Notes under the pieces: generated by a model
The model's input: the letters and a program-made list of their open reading frames with translations, nothing else
Told to the model about the DNA's origin: nothing
Database searches by the model: none
Made by a program: the position numbers and the translations under genes
Part shown: positions 47,618-57,627 of the stretch, in pieces
How positions within the stretch are numbered: position 1 is the first letter of the stretch
Layout of the letters: every line of letters starts with the position of its first letter
DNA from: Streptomyces pseudovenezuelae
Lineage (GTDB): Bacteria; Actinomycetota; Actinomycetes; Streptomycetales; Streptomycetaceae
Length of the DNA: 64,000 nucleotides
Reading direction: 5' to 3'
NCBI RefSeq assembly: GCF_001513955.1
Contig: NZ_KQ948153.1
Coordinates: forward strand, 286,575 to 350,574

Positions 47618-48838
47618 TCAGCTCAGGCGCTCGATGACCATCGCCATGCCCTGGCCGCCGCCCACGCACATGGTCTCCAGACCGAACTGCTTGTCGTGGA
47701 ACTGGAGGGAGTTGATGAGCGTGCCGGTGATGCGGGCGCCGGTCATGCCGAACGGGTGGCCGACGGCGATCGCGCCACCGTTGACGTTCAGCTTCTCCAG
47801 CGGGATGTTCAGGTCGCGGTAGGAGGGGATCACCTGGGCGGCGAACGCCTCGTTGATCTCGACCAGGTCGATGTCGTCGATCGTGAGGCCGGCGCGGCGC
47901 AGGGCCTGGTTGGACGCCTCCACCGGGCCGAGGCCCATGATCTCGGGGGACAGGCCCGTGACACCGGTCGACACGATGCGGGCGAGCGGCGTGAGGCCGA
48001 GCTCGCGCGCCTTGGTGTCGGACATGATGACGACCGCGGCGGCACCGTCGTTGAGCGGGCAGCAGTTGCCGGCGGTGACCATGCCGTCGGGGCGGAAGAC
48101 CGGCTTCAGGCCCTGGACGCCTTCGAGGGTGACGCCGGCGCGCGGGCCGTCGTCCTTGGCGACCACCGTGCCGTCGGGGAGCGTGACCGGGGTGATCTCG
48201 CGCTCCCAGAAGCCGTTCTTGATGGCTTCCTCGGCGAGGTTCTGCGAGCGGACACCGAACTCGTCCATGTCCTGGCGGGTGACGCCCTTGACCCGCGCCA
48301 GGTTCTCGGCGGTCTGGCCCATCGCGATGTACGGGTCGGGGAGCAGGCCGTCCTCGCGCGGGTCGTGCCAGCTCGTGCCCTCCTGGGCGGCGGTGGCCGC
48401 GGTGCGGGCCTGGGCCTCGTCGAAGAGCGGGTTGGTGGTGCCCGGGAGGCCGTCGGAGCTGCCCTTGGCGTAGCGGGAGACCATCTCGACACCGGCCGAG
48501 ATGAACACGTCGCCCTCGCCGGCCTTGATGGCGTGCAGGGCCATGCGGCTCGTCTGCAGCGAGGAGGAGCAGTAACGGGTGATCGTGCAGCCCGGCAGGT
48601 GGTCCATGCCCATCTGCACGGCGACGATGCGGCCCAGGTTGTGGCCCTGCTCGCCGCCGGGGAGGCCGCAGCCGAGCATCAGGTCGTCGATGTCGCGCGG
48701 GTCCAGCTCGGGGACCTTGGCGAGGGCGGCCTGGATGATCGTGGCGGTGAGGTCGTCGGGGCGCAGGTCCTTGAGCGAGCCCTTGACGGCGCGGCCGATG
48801 GGGGAGCGGGCGGTCGAGACGATCACGGCTTCGGGCAT
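47618..48838 (-). CDS. acetyl-CoA C-acyltransferase (thiolase)
   Basis: A 406 aa thiolase that cleaves or condenses acyl-CoA: fatty-acid beta-oxidation or acetoacetyl-CoA formation. The nucleophilic cysteine is C90 in RYCSSSLQ, GGEQGHNLGR precedes it, HPFGMTGAR carries the catalytic histidine, and CVGGGQGMAMVIERLS the second cysteine, all in the family positions and spacing. Start: ATG 48838 after GGAG; a GTG just before it is possible. It stands alone, with no acyl-CoA dehydrogenase or enoyl-CoA hydratase adjoining. A strong terminator follows the gene. Confidence 0.95.
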   Translation of the reverse strand: MPEAVIVSTARSPIGRAVKGSLKDLRPDDLTATIIQAALAKVPELDPRDIDDLMLGCGLPGGEQGHNLGRIVAVQMGMDHLPGCTITRYCSSSLQTSRMALHAIKAGEGDVFISAGVEMVSRYAKGSSDGLPGTTNPLFDEAQARTAATAAQEGTSWHDPREDGLLPDPYIAMGQTAENLARVKGVTRQDMDEFGVRSQNLAEEAIKNGFWEREITPVTLPDGTVVAKDDGPRAGVTLEGVQGLKPVFRPDGMVTAGNCCPLNDGAAAVVIMSDTKARELGLTPLARIVSTGVTGLSPEIMGLGPVEASNQALRRAGLTIDDIDLVEINEAFAAQVIPSYRDLNIPLEKLNVNGGAIAVGHPFGMTGARITGTLINSLQFHDKQFGLETMCVGGGQGMAMVIERLS

Positions 48839-48964
48839 CACGGCTCCATTGGCGTTACGGGGGTGTACTTCCGACTGGGCTGCTTGGGAAGTTACCCGTA
48901 CGTATGGCCTGGGTCACGGGGATGACGGTGTGACCTATGTCTAAGCGCTTGCTTTGCCGTCTCG

Positions 48965-49993
48965 TCAGACCTCGGACGGACTGGTGGGGGACGGCTCCGT
49001 CGCCCTGACCCGCCGCCTGCGCCTGCGCTTGAGCAGTGCCCAGGGTCCCGTCGGACCGGTCGGCATCGCCGCCGCGACCTCCGTGCCAGCCTCCGAGGCC
49101 GCTTCCGCCGCCGCCCGGGCCACCGGCAGGAACCCCTCGCGGCGCGAGACGTCCGGGCGGTCCTCGTCGGCCGGCCACAGGCTCAGGGCCGCGCAGACCG
49201 TCGGCAGTATCGCCATCGCCGCCGTCGCATAGCCCTCCGCCGAAGGGTGGTAGTGGTCGGGTCCGAACAGCTCACGCGGGTTCGCCTCGAACTCCGGGCC
49301 CAGCAGGTCGCCCAGTGACACCGTGCGCCCGCCCTGCTCCACCGCCCCGATGGTCTGCGCCGCCGCCAGCTGACGCGAGGCCCGGCGGGCCAGCCATCGC
49401 AGCGGCTGCTGCACCGGCTCGATCGTGCCGAGGTCGGGACAGGTGCCGACCACGACCTCGGCACCGGCCGTGCGCAGCCGCCGTACCGCCGAGGACAGAT
49501 GCCGCACGGAACGCGTCGCCGGCATCCGGTGTGTGACGTCGTTCGCGCCGATCATGATCACGCAGATGTCCGGGACCCGCTCGGGATCCGCCAGCGTCAG
49601 TGCCACCTGACGGTCCAGGTCGTCCGAGGTGGCCCCGGGCAGGGCGACATTGCGGAACTCCACCGGACGCTCCGCCACCGCCGCCAGCCCCGACGCCAGC
49701 AGCGCGCCCGGGGTCTGGGCCGCCCGGTGCACCCCCTGGCCCGCCGCCGTGGAGTCACCCAGCATGGTCAGGCGCAGAGGCGGATCGCCCGCGGCGGCGT
49801 AGACATGGCCGTACCGGCCCTCGGCGTGCGGGACGTGCGGCGTCGTGCCGTTGCCCACCTGCCGTCTGGCCAGCCGTACCTCCGCCAGCAGCAGCCCCAT
49901 GGCCGCCGCGCCCACCAGGCCGATCCCGCCGCCGCCATAGGCCGCGCCGGCCGCGATCCGCCGGGCCACCCTCGCCCTCGACATGCTCGTCAT
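48965..49993 (-). CDS. SGNH/GDSL-family hydrolase
   Basis: A 342 aa esterase/lipase-like protein. An N-terminal hydrophobic segment (about 11-37, GAAYGGGGIGLVGAAAMGLL) could be a membrane anchor or signal. Block I is MLGDSTAAGQG with nucleophile S81, block II an Gly in NVALPGATSDD, block III GANDV, block V DHYHPSAEGY with Asp and His. A long basic C-terminal tail (LLKRRRRRRVRATEP) follows. It probably acts on an ester in the cell envelope or outside. ATG start after GGAGG. Followed at 123 bp by the thiolase on the same strand. Confidence 0.9.
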   Translation of the reverse strand: MTSMSRARVARRIAAGAAYGGGGIGLVGAAAMGLLLAEVRLARRQVGNGTTPHVPHAEGRYGHVYAAAGDPPLRLTMLGDSTAAGQGVHRAAQTPGALLASGLAAVAERPVEFRNVALPGATSDDLDRQVALTLADPERVPDICVIMIGANDVTHRMPATRSVRHLSSAVRRLRTAGAEVVVGTCPDLGTIEPVQQPLRWLARRASRQLAAAQTIGAVEQGGRTVSLGDLLGPEFEANPRELFGPDHYHPSAEGYATAAMAILPTVCAALSLWPADEDRPDVSRREGFLPVARAAAEAASEAGTEVAAAMPTGPTGPWALLKRRRRRRVRATEPSPTSPSEV

Positions 49994-50155
49994 ACGTCGC
50001 CGCCACCTCCGTCGTACCCGCTACACCCACTCCTTGCCCCGCACGGACCGTGGCCCAATCCCAACGGGGAGTGAACGACCTTCATGGCGCCCGATCAGGC
50101 CATAGGCTGGCCGGACCACTAGGACCACTTCTTTTGCAAGCATCCGGAGACAACG

Positions 50156-51544
<1,389 letters not shown>

Positions 51545-51806
51545 CGGTAAACGTGCGGTGAACCCGGGGTGCCGGCGGCGGACTTGCGGTTTCCCACCGA
51601 AAAGGTGGACTTCGCGGAACTGGTACGAGCGTGTCACGTCCACGCAGCACACGCTTAACACGGGTCCGGCACATTGGTGGATGTCGGCAGGGCGGGAGCG
51701 GCTCCCCGCCCCAGCCGGCGCCGAAACGTCCAAGGACCTCCGGAGCGGCTCCCGGACCTCCATGGACGCCGGACGTAAGACCTGGCCTGACCCGGTCGAC
51801 GTCCCT

Positions 51807-51861
51807 CGCGGGGACCGCCGTCGTCCCGCCCCCCGTTCACGGGGGTGCGGCGGTCCCCGCG
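51807..51861. terminator. nested long hairpin, bidirectional terminator
   Basis: A perfect 14 bp outer stem CGCGGGGACCGCCG / CGGCGGTCCCCGCG encloses an inner CCCCCG-TTCA-CGGGGG stem. It lies in the 363 bp gap 51545-51907 between convergent genes; the rest of that gap holds no gene I can support. Confidence 0.85.
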
Positions 51862-51907
51862 ATATTTCGTTTCCGGGCGGACGCCCAGGCGGCCCGGCGG
51901 GCGGGAC

Positions 51908-52762
51908 TCAGCGGACGGGGCTCGATGCCCAACTGCCCAGCAGCGCCAGCCGCTCCGCCGTCTCCGATCCCGGTTCCGCGGTGTAGACGAGCAGGCTCAA
52001 GTCCCCGTCTCCCGGGACACCGAGGGTCTCGTACGGGAAGACGAGCAGGCCCGCCACCGGGTGCCGGACGCGCTTCACGCCGTAGGCGCACTCCTTGACC
52101 TGGTGGTCGGCCCACAGGCGGCGGAAGTCCTCGCTCTTGAGGGAGAGTTCGCCGACCAGCGAGGTCAGCTCGCGGTCGTCCTGGTGGTGGCCCGCCAGGA
52201 CCCGCAGGTGGGCCACGCACTGGGCGGCCACCGCCTGCCACTCCGGGTAGAGATCGCGGGCGGCGGGGTCGAGGAAGACCTGCCGCGGGATGCTGCGCGT
52301 CCTGGCGGTCGTGCCGCTGTAGCCGAACACCGCGTCGGCCAGGGCGTTCCAGGCCAGGACGGTCATCCGGCGGTCGAGGACGAAGGCCGGGGTGCGGTCC
52401 ATGCCGTCGAGCAGCAGCTGGACTCCCGGGCGGACCCGGGGACTGGTGGGACGTTCGGTCTGTCTGCGCGGGCGGGCCACCGCGTGGAGGTAGTCGCGCT
52501 CGGTCTCGTCCAGGCGCAGCACACGGGCGACGGCGTCCAGGACCGCGTCGGAGACTCCCCCCGACTTGGTCCGGGAGGGGCCCCCGGGGCCTCTGCTCTG
52601 CTCCAGCCGGATGTAGTAGTCGACGCTCACTCCGGCCAGCTGCGCCACTTCCTCCCGGCGCAGCCCGGGCACGCGGCGCCGCCCGTGCGAGGGCAGCCCC
52701 ACCTCCTCGGGCCGGATGCGGGCGCGGCGTGAGCGCAGGAAATCTCCGAGGTCCCCGTCCAT
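51908..52762 (-). CDS. MmyB-family XRE transcriptional regulator
   Basis: A 284 aa regulator. N-terminal HTH (GDFLRSRRARIRPEEVGLPS, then VPGLRREEVAQLAGVSVDYY-IRLEQ) with the RREEVA and YIRLEQ motifs of this group, then the MLTR ligand-binding domain (FVLDRRMTVLAWNALADAVF; VAHLRVLAGHHQDDRELTSL; DHQVKECAYGVKRVRHPVAG), reported to bind fatty-acid-like ligands in family members. Divergent from an SDR, an arrangement common in streptomycetes where the regulator controls the SDR. A palindrome lies between the two genes. Confidence 0.92.
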   Translation of the reverse strand: MDGDLGDFLRSRRARIRPEEVGLPSHGRRRVPGLRREEVAQLAGVSVDYYIRLEQSRGPGGPSRTKSGGVSDAVLDAVARVLRLDETERDYLHAVARPRRQTERPTSPRVRPGVQLLLDGMDRTPAFVLDRRMTVLAWNALADAVFGYSGTTARTRSIPRQVFLDPAARDLYPEWQAVAAQCVAHLRVLAGHHQDDRELTSLVGELSLKSEDFRRLWADHQVKECAYGVKRVRHPVAGLLVFPYETLGVPGDGDLSLLVYTAEPGSETAERLALLGSWASSPVR

Positions 52763-52809
52763 GGGTTCGATGGTAGGGGAGGCGGGAGTTTCGAACCTGG
52801 TACTGGCAG

Positions 52810-52834
52810 ACCCAGGAAAAACGCATCCCTGGGT
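52810..52834. promoter_or_regulatory. palindrome between MmyB regulator and SDR
   Basis: ACCCAGG (52810-52816) and CCTGGGT (52828-52834), exact complements separated by 11 bp (half-sites 18 bp apart), lie 48 bp before the regulator start and 79 bp before the SDR start. A likely operator for the MmyB-type regulator. Confidence 0.5.
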
Positions 52835-52912
52835 AGGGCGGCCCGGGCGCCGCAGGGTGGTGGACGAGGCCGGGGAGTGACCCCGGCGGACATCCCACCG
52901 AGGAGCACATCC

Positions 52913-53677
52913 ATGTCGTACGAGAATCTGGCCGGACGTACCGCTGTCGTCACCGGAGCGGCGAGCGGCATCGGCGAGGCCACGGCCGTGCTGCTGGCCG
53001 AGCGGGGGGCGCGGGTCGCGCTGTTCGCGCGGCGCGGTGAGCGGCTGGAGGCGATCGCCGAGAAGATCCGGGCCGACGGCGGACAGGCGCTGGCCGTGGT
53101 CGCCGACGTCACCGACGACGCGTCCGTGGCGGCCGCCGTGGAGCGTGTGCACACGGCGTACGGGGCCGTCGACCTGGTGGTGAACAACGCGGGGGTGATG
53201 CTGCCGAACCCGATCGCCGACGCCCGGGTCGACGAGTGGCAGCGGATGATCGACACCAATGTCACCGGGGTCCTGCGGATCATCGGCGCCTTCGCCGGCG
53301 ACCTGAACGCGGCGGCGGAGCAGGGGCGCCGCGCGGACCTGGTGAACGTCTCGTCCATCGGCGCGCACGTCACGGGCTTCACCGACTACGCCGTGTACGG
53401 GGCGACGAAGGCCGCGGTCACCCACCTGTCCGCGCTGCTGCGCAACGAGTTCGGGCCGCGGGGCGTGCGGGTCACCAACATCGAACCGGGGCTGACGGAG
53501 AGCGAGCTGGCCACCCACATCGACAACGACGGGCTGCGGGAGCAGATCGGCGGACTGGTCGAGACGACGGGCTCGCTGGCGGCCGCGGAACTCGCCGACC
53601 TCGTCGCCTACGTCACCAGCCGGCCCCGGCACGTCAATCTGCGCCAGGTCGTGGTGCTGCCGACCGCGCAGGTGTGA
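52913..53677 (+). CDS. SDR-family NAD(P)-dependent oxidoreductase
   Basis: A 254 aa classical short-chain dehydrogenase. Cofactor motif TGAASGIG (14-21), NNAGVM, catalytic Ser in NVSSIG and YxxxK in YAVYGATK; the end has EPGLTESELATHI. The arginine after the first strand (FARRGERLE) suggests NADP(H). The substrate is unknown. Divergent from an MmyB-type regulator, which probably controls it. ATG after CGAGGAG. An 8 bp gap separates it from the convergent membrane protein. Confidence 0.93.
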   Translation: MSYENLAGRTAVVTGAASGIGEATAVLLAERGARVALFARRGERLEAIAEKIRADGGQALAVVADVTDDASVAAAVERVHTAYGAVDLVVNNAGVMLPNPIADARVDEWQRMIDTNVTGVLRIIGAFAGDLNAAAEQGRRADLVNVSSIGAHVTGFTDYAVYGATKAAVTHLSALLRNEFGPRGVRVTNIEPGLTESELATHIDNDGLREQIGGLVETTGSLAAAELADLVAYVTSRPRHVNLRQVVVLPTAQV

Positions 53678-53685
53678 GCGCGGGG

Positions 53686-54126
53686 TCAGCCCTCCCAGTC
53701 GCTGCTCCGGGAGGACGGCTTCGCGCGCCGGCCGCGGAAGAGGTCCGGGTTGACGCGCAGGGCCTGGAAGGCGTTGACGCCGACGATGCCGACCCAGGAG
53801 ACCAGCAGGCCGGGCAGGTGGGCGATACCGCCGCCGATGGCGGAGAGCGGGATCGCCAGGACCATGGAGACGATGCCGAAGCCGTAGCGTTCGCCGAAGG
53901 AGTCGGTGGACTTGGGCGAGCGGGCGCTCCGGGCCGTCACCATCTGCTGCTCGGCGAGCTGGCGGCGCAGCCGGCGGTCCACGGCACCGTCGATCCGCTG
54001 GTCGACCTTCTCCAGGAATGAGTCGACCAGCGCGGACTCGTACTCCTCGCCCAGTTCCCTGCGGGCCTGCAGGGTGGCGTTGAGTTCCTTCTTGAGTTCG
54101 GGGTCCCGCGCATCCATTCCGGTCAT
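53686..54126 (-). CDS. two-TM hypothetical membrane protein
   Basis: A 146 aa protein. A charged helical N-terminus (DPELKKELNATLQARRELGE; DSFLEKVDQRIDGAVDRRLR) with coiled-coil character, then two hydrophobic segments (YGFGIVSMVLAIPLSAIGGG; LPGLLVSWVGIVGVNAFQAL) and a basic tail. It resembles small actinobacterial integral-membrane proteins encoded near envelope genes; no function is known. ATG at 54126; an alternative ATG at 54117. Confidence 0.8.
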   Translation of the reverse strand: MTGMDARDPELKKELNATLQARRELGEEYESALVDSFLEKVDQRIDGAVDRRLRRQLAEQQMVTARSARSPKSTDSFGERYGFGIVSMVLAIPLSAIGGGIAHLPGLLVSWVGIVGVNAFQALRVNPDLFRGRRAKPSSRSSDWEG

Positions 54127-54202
54127 GGGATCCACGGTAGGCAGCCGGAAGGCCCGCTGCACTGGGGTTAGCCCCCCTGTTGCGGCGGGGGTCCTTCCCA
54201 GA

Positions 54203-55138
54203 TCAGCCCGTGGTCAGCCCGTGCTGCTTCGCATAGGCGTTCGCCACGTCCTCCGGGTCCTTCTTGTCGTTGTCGACCTGGCTGTTGAGCTGGGTGAGCT
54301 GGGCCGTGGTGAGGACGTTGCCGAGACGGGCGAGGGCCTTGCGGACGGTGTCGTCGGCCTTGCGGTCGGCGATGAGAGGGACGATGTGCTGGCTGGGGAT
54401 GAGGTTCTTCGGGTCGGTCAGCACCACCCAGCCGTTGGCGGCGATGTCGGTGTCGGTGGTGAAGAGGTTCGCCACGTCGACATCGCCCTTCTTCAGGGCG
54501 CCCTTGACCAGCGGGCCGTCGGAGTCGAGCGACTTGAACTCCTTGAACTCGACGCCGTACACCTCCTTCAGGCCGACCGCGCCCACCCGGCGCTTCTTGA
54601 CCTCGGGCGCGGCGCCGATGACCAGCTTGCCGTTGTGCTTGGCGAGGTCGGCGAGGGTGACGAGGCCGTACTTCCGCGCGGTCGCCCGGGTGACGGCGAA
54701 GCAGTCGGAGTCGGCCGCCTGGCCGTAGGGGAGCACCTGGAGGCCGGCGGGCAGGGCCAGGGTGAGGGCGTTCTGCATGGTGCCGGGTTCGGCGGAGGCG
54801 TCCTTGGGGGCCAGGTAGTTGAGGAGGGCGCCCTGGTACTCGGGCAGCAGGTCGATGTCGCCGGCCTTGAGGGCGGGGATCACGATCTCGCGGGTGCCGA
54901 GGTTGGGGCGGACCTTCACCTTCACGCCGGCCTGCTGGAGCACCGCCGCGTAGAGGTATCCGAGGACCTGGTTCTCGGTGAAGTTGGCGGTGCCGATGGT
55001 GACTCCGCCCTTGCTGGAGCCGCTGCCGCCTGAGGTGGTCCCGCCGCCGTCGAGGGAGGTGATGCCGCTGGAGCAGGCGGAGAGGGCGGGGACGGAGGCC
55101 GCCGCGAAGAGGCCGCCGAGGAGGGTGCGTCGGTTCAT
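54203..55138 (-). CDS. substrate-binding lipoprotein of OpuC/OsmX-type ABC importer
   Basis: A 311 aa lipoprotein (signal to C22, LSAC). VTIGTANFTENQVLGYLYAAVLQQAGVKVKV, LGTREIVIPALKAGDIDLLPEYQGALLNYL and later KLVIGAAPEVKKR belong to the quaternary-amine binding family that takes up glycine betaine, choline, carnitine and, in EgtU, ergothioneine. Last gene of a four-gene operon (ATPase, permease, permease, binding protein). The substrate is not determined; the neighbouring lyase-like gene hints at a betaine other than glycine betaine. ATG start. Confidence 0.9.
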   Translation of the reverse strand: MNRRTLLGGLFAAASVPALSACSSGITSLDGGGTTSGGSGSSKGGVTIGTANFTENQVLGYLYAAVLQQAGVKVKVRPNLGTREIVIPALKAGDIDLLPEYQGALLNYLAPKDASAEPGTMQNALTLALPAGLQVLPYGQAADSDCFAVTRATARKYGLVTLADLAKHNGKLVIGAAPEVKKRRVGAVGLKEVYGVEFKEFKSLDSDGPLVKGALKKGDVDVANLFTTDTDIAANGWVVLTDPKNLIPSQHIVPLIADRKADDTVRKALARLGNVLTTAQLTQLNSQVDNDKKDPEDVANAYAKQHGLTTG

Positions 55139-55149
55139 CTCAGGGGTCC

Positions 55150-55812
55150 TTACGCGGTGCGGTGTCGGAAGAGGAAGCGCTGGAGGCCGGAGAGCAGCAG
55201 GTCGAGGGCGACGGCGATCACGGCGACCAGCACCGCGCCGCCGAGCACCTGCACGAGGTCGCGCTGGGCGAGGCCGTCGAAGACGTAGCGGCCCAGGCCC
55301 CCGAAGGAGACGTACGCCGCGATGGTCGCGGTGGCGACGACCTGGATGAGTGCCAGGCGCAGGCCGGTCATGATCAGGGGGAGGGCGAGGGGCAGTTCGA
55401 CCTGGAACAGGACCTGGTGGCCGCGCATGCCCTGGCCGCGGGCCGCGTCCTTGACGTCCGGGTCGACGGCCGTCATGCCGGCGTAGGTGTTGGTGACGAT
55501 CGCCGGGACCGCGAGGGCGACCAGGGCGACGTAGACCGGGAGCATGGACAGTCCGCCGGCCAGGAAGACCAGGACGACCAGACCGACGGTGGGCAGGGCC
55601 CGGCCGAAGGACGCGAGGTTGATCGCGAGGAAGGCGCCCTTGCCGGTGTGGCCGATCAGCAGGCCGAGGGGCAGGCCGATCGCGGCCGCGACGAGGGTCG
55701 CGAGCAGCGAGTACTGCAGGTGCTCGGCGAGGCGGTGGGCGATGCCGTCGGTGCCGGTCCATTGGGAGCCGCTGGTCAGCCAGGTGCCGAGGTTCTTGAG
55801 GAGTTCGTACAT
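55150..55812 (-). CDS. quaternary-amine ABC transporter permease (OpuCD-like)
   Basis: A 220 aa inner-membrane permease with about five to six helices (LLATLVAAAIGLPLGLLIGH, LVVLVFLAGGLSMLPVYVAL and others) and the EAA-type coupling loop GQGMRGHQVLFQVELPLALP near 125-145. Between the binding protein (11 bp) and the other permease (1 bp gap). It forms a heterodimer channel with the permease at 55814-56455, as in OpuC/OsmU/EgtU systems. Confidence 0.92.
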   Translation of the reverse strand: MYELLKNLGTWLTSGSQWTGTDGIAHRLAEHLQYSLLATLVAAAIGLPLGLLIGHTGKGAFLAINLASFGRALPTVGLVVLVFLAGGLSMLPVYVALVALAVPAIVTNTYAGMTAVDPDVKDAARGQGMRGHQVLFQVELPLALPLIMTGLRLALIQVVATATIAAYVSFGGLGRYVFDGLAQRDLVQVLGGAVLVAVIAVALDLLLSGLQRFLFRHRTA

Positions 55813-55813
55813 G

Positions 55814-56455
55814 TCAGGCTCGCCTCCGCCGCCACGGGGTCAGGACGTACTGGAGGGCCACCAGCAGGGCGTCCGCGATCACGGCGAGCAGGAGCGTGAG
55901 GACCACGCCCGCGATCACCGGGGTCGGGAAGTCGCGCTGGAAGCCGTCGGTGAAGAGCTGGCCGAGGCCGCCGTCGCCGATGTAGGTGGCGACCGACACC
56001 AGGGAGATGGACATGACGGTCGCGATGCGGACGCCCGCGATGATCACGGGGAGCGCGAGGGGGAGTTCGACGGTGAGGAGCGTGCGCAGCGGGCGGGTGC
56101 CCATCGCCTTCGCGGCCTCCTTGGTCTTCGCGGGGACCGAGTCGAGGCCTTCGACGGTGTTCCGCAGCAGCACGACCAGCGTGTAGACGGTCAGGCCGAT
56201 CACGGTCGTGGTGCGGGTCAGGCCGCTGACCGGCAGCAGCAGCACGAAGATCGCGATCGAGGGGATCGTGAACAGGACGTTCGAGAGCCCGAGCAGGAAG
56301 CCGCGCAGGGGGCGGACGCGGTGCGCGACCACGGCCAGGGGGAGGCTGATCAGCAGGCCGAAGAAGACCGCGGAGAGCGCTGCCTGGAGGTGCGAGATCG
56401 TCAGGGTGGTCAGGTCGTCGGTGTGGCCGGATATCCACGACCAGTCGATGGTCAT
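55814..56455 (-). CDS. quaternary-amine ABC transporter permease (OpuCB-like)
   Basis: A 213 aa permease. TISHLQAALSAVFFGLLISL, IPSIAIFVLLLPVSG, EAA loop MGTRPLRTLLTVELPLALPV, and SVATYIGDGGLGQLFTDGFQ, typical of the OpuCB/ProW branch. It starts inside the end of the ATPase gene (ATGA overlap 56452-56455). Confidence 0.92.
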   Translation of the reverse strand: MTIDWSWISGHTDDLTTLTISHLQAALSAVFFGLLISLPLAVVAHRVRPLRGFLLGLSNVLFTIPSIAIFVLLLPVSGLTRTTTVIGLTVYTLVVLLRNTVEGLDSVPAKTKEAAKAMGTRPLRTLLTVELPLALPVIIAGVRIATVMSISLVSVATYIGDGGLGQLFTDGFQRDFPTPVIAGVVLTLLLAVIADALLVALQYVLTPWRRRRA

Positions 56456-57486
56456 ACGGCCACCCGGGCTTCCGTGTGGGCCCGGCCGGCGTGCCGGTGG
56501 ATCTCGTCGCGGGAGGTGACCCCGCTCAGGACGCCGTCGGCGTCGACGCGGGCGACCAGGCCGGTGGGGGAGGCGACCGACTCGTCGAGGGCCGCGAGCA
56601 GGGAGTCGTCGTTCTTGAGCGGTCGTACGGGGACCTCGGTGCCGTCGCTCGCCCAGTGCAGGGGCCTGCCCGCCGCGTCGCACACCAGGGACCAGGCGGT
56701 CCCTTCCGGCGCGGGGCCCTGCGGGACCTCGGCCAGGGTCGTCAGCGAGAGCAGCTTCAGGCCGCGCTCGGCGCCGAGGAAGTCGGCCACGAAGTCGTCG
56801 GCGGGGCGGGCGAGGAGTTCGGCGGGCGGGGCGCACTGGACGAGGTGGCCGCCGGTGCGGAAGATCGCGATGCGGTCGCCGAGCCGGACGGCCTCGTCGA
56901 CGTCGTGCGTGACGAAGACGATGGTCTTGTTCAACTCCTTCTGGAGTCTGAGCAGTTCGTCCTGGAGCTGGGTGCGCACGACCGGGTCGACCGCGCCGAA
57001 GGGCTCGTCCATGAGCAGGACCGGCGGGTCGGCGGCGAGGGCGCGGGCGACGCCGACGCGCTGCTGCTGGCCGCCGGAGAGCTGGTGCGGGTACCGCTTG
57101 CCGGACTCGGGGGCGAGGCCGACGGTCTCCAGGAGTTCCGCCGCCCTGGCGCGGGCCTTCTTGCGGCCGTGGCCGAGCAGGAGCGGAACGGTGGCGATGT
57201 TGTCCAGCACCGTGCGGTGCGGGAAGAGACCGGACTGCTGGATGGCGTAGCCGATGGAGCGGCGCAGTTCGGCCGCGTCCTGGCGGGTGACGTCCTTGCC
57301 GCCGACCTTGATGGTGCCGGAGGTCGGTTCGACCATCCGGTTGATCATCCTGAGGGTGGTCGTCTTGCCGCAACCGGAGGATCCGACGAGGACGGTCACG
57401 CCGCCTTCCGGCATGTCGAGGGTGAGATCGTGCACTGCTGTCGTGCCGTTGGGGAAGCGCTTGTGGACCGCGTCGAACTGGATCAT
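56452..57486 (-). CDS. quaternary-amine ABC transporter ATP-binding protein (OpuCA-like)
   Basis: A 344 aa ATPase. Walker A GSSGCGKTT (35-43), Q-loop GYAIQQSGLFPHRTV, signature LSGGQQQRVGVARAL, Walker B LLMDEPFGAVDPV, switch VTHDVDEAVRLGD. A C-terminal regulatory part (about 245-344) with a weak CBS-like VARVDADGVLSGVTSRDEIH is as in OpuCA/OpuAA, where it senses ionic strength. First gene of the transport operon; divergent from the lyase-like gene across 141 bp. Confidence 0.93.
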   Translation of the reverse strand: MIQFDAVHKRFPNGTTAVHDLTLDMPEGGVTVLVGSSGCGKTTTLRMINRMVEPTSGTIKVGGKDVTRQDAAELRRSIGYAIQQSGLFPHRTVLDNIATVPLLLGHGRKKARARAAELLETVGLAPESGKRYPHQLSGGQQQRVGVARALAADPPVLLMDEPFGAVDPVVRTQLQDELLRLQKELNKTIVFVTHDVDEAVRLGDRIAIFRTGGHLVQCAPPAELLARPADDFVADFLGAERGLKLLSLTTLAEVPQGPAPEGTAWSLVCDAAGRPLHWASDGTEVPVRPLKNDDSLLAALDESVASPTGLVARVDADGVLSGVTSRDEIHRHAGRAHTEARVAV

Positions 57487-57563
57487 GAGATGTCCCTTGC
57501 CCGGCTGTATAACGTCATGCAGAGTTCTCGGTACCTGAATAGGTTGTCAACGGTTCGGTGTTA

Positions 57564-57579
57564 ATCCGAGGTAACGGAT
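57564..57579. promoter_or_regulatory. palindrome between importer and lyase-like gene
   Basis: ATCCG-AGGTAA-CGGAT, 78 bp before the importer start and 49 bp before the lyase start. A candidate operator for the RpiR-type regulator encoded with the lyase. Confidence 0.4.
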
Positions 57580-57627
57580 GACCGCCAGGCAAGATCAGAT
57601 GTCTGTATTGAGGGGAGTTTGGACTAG

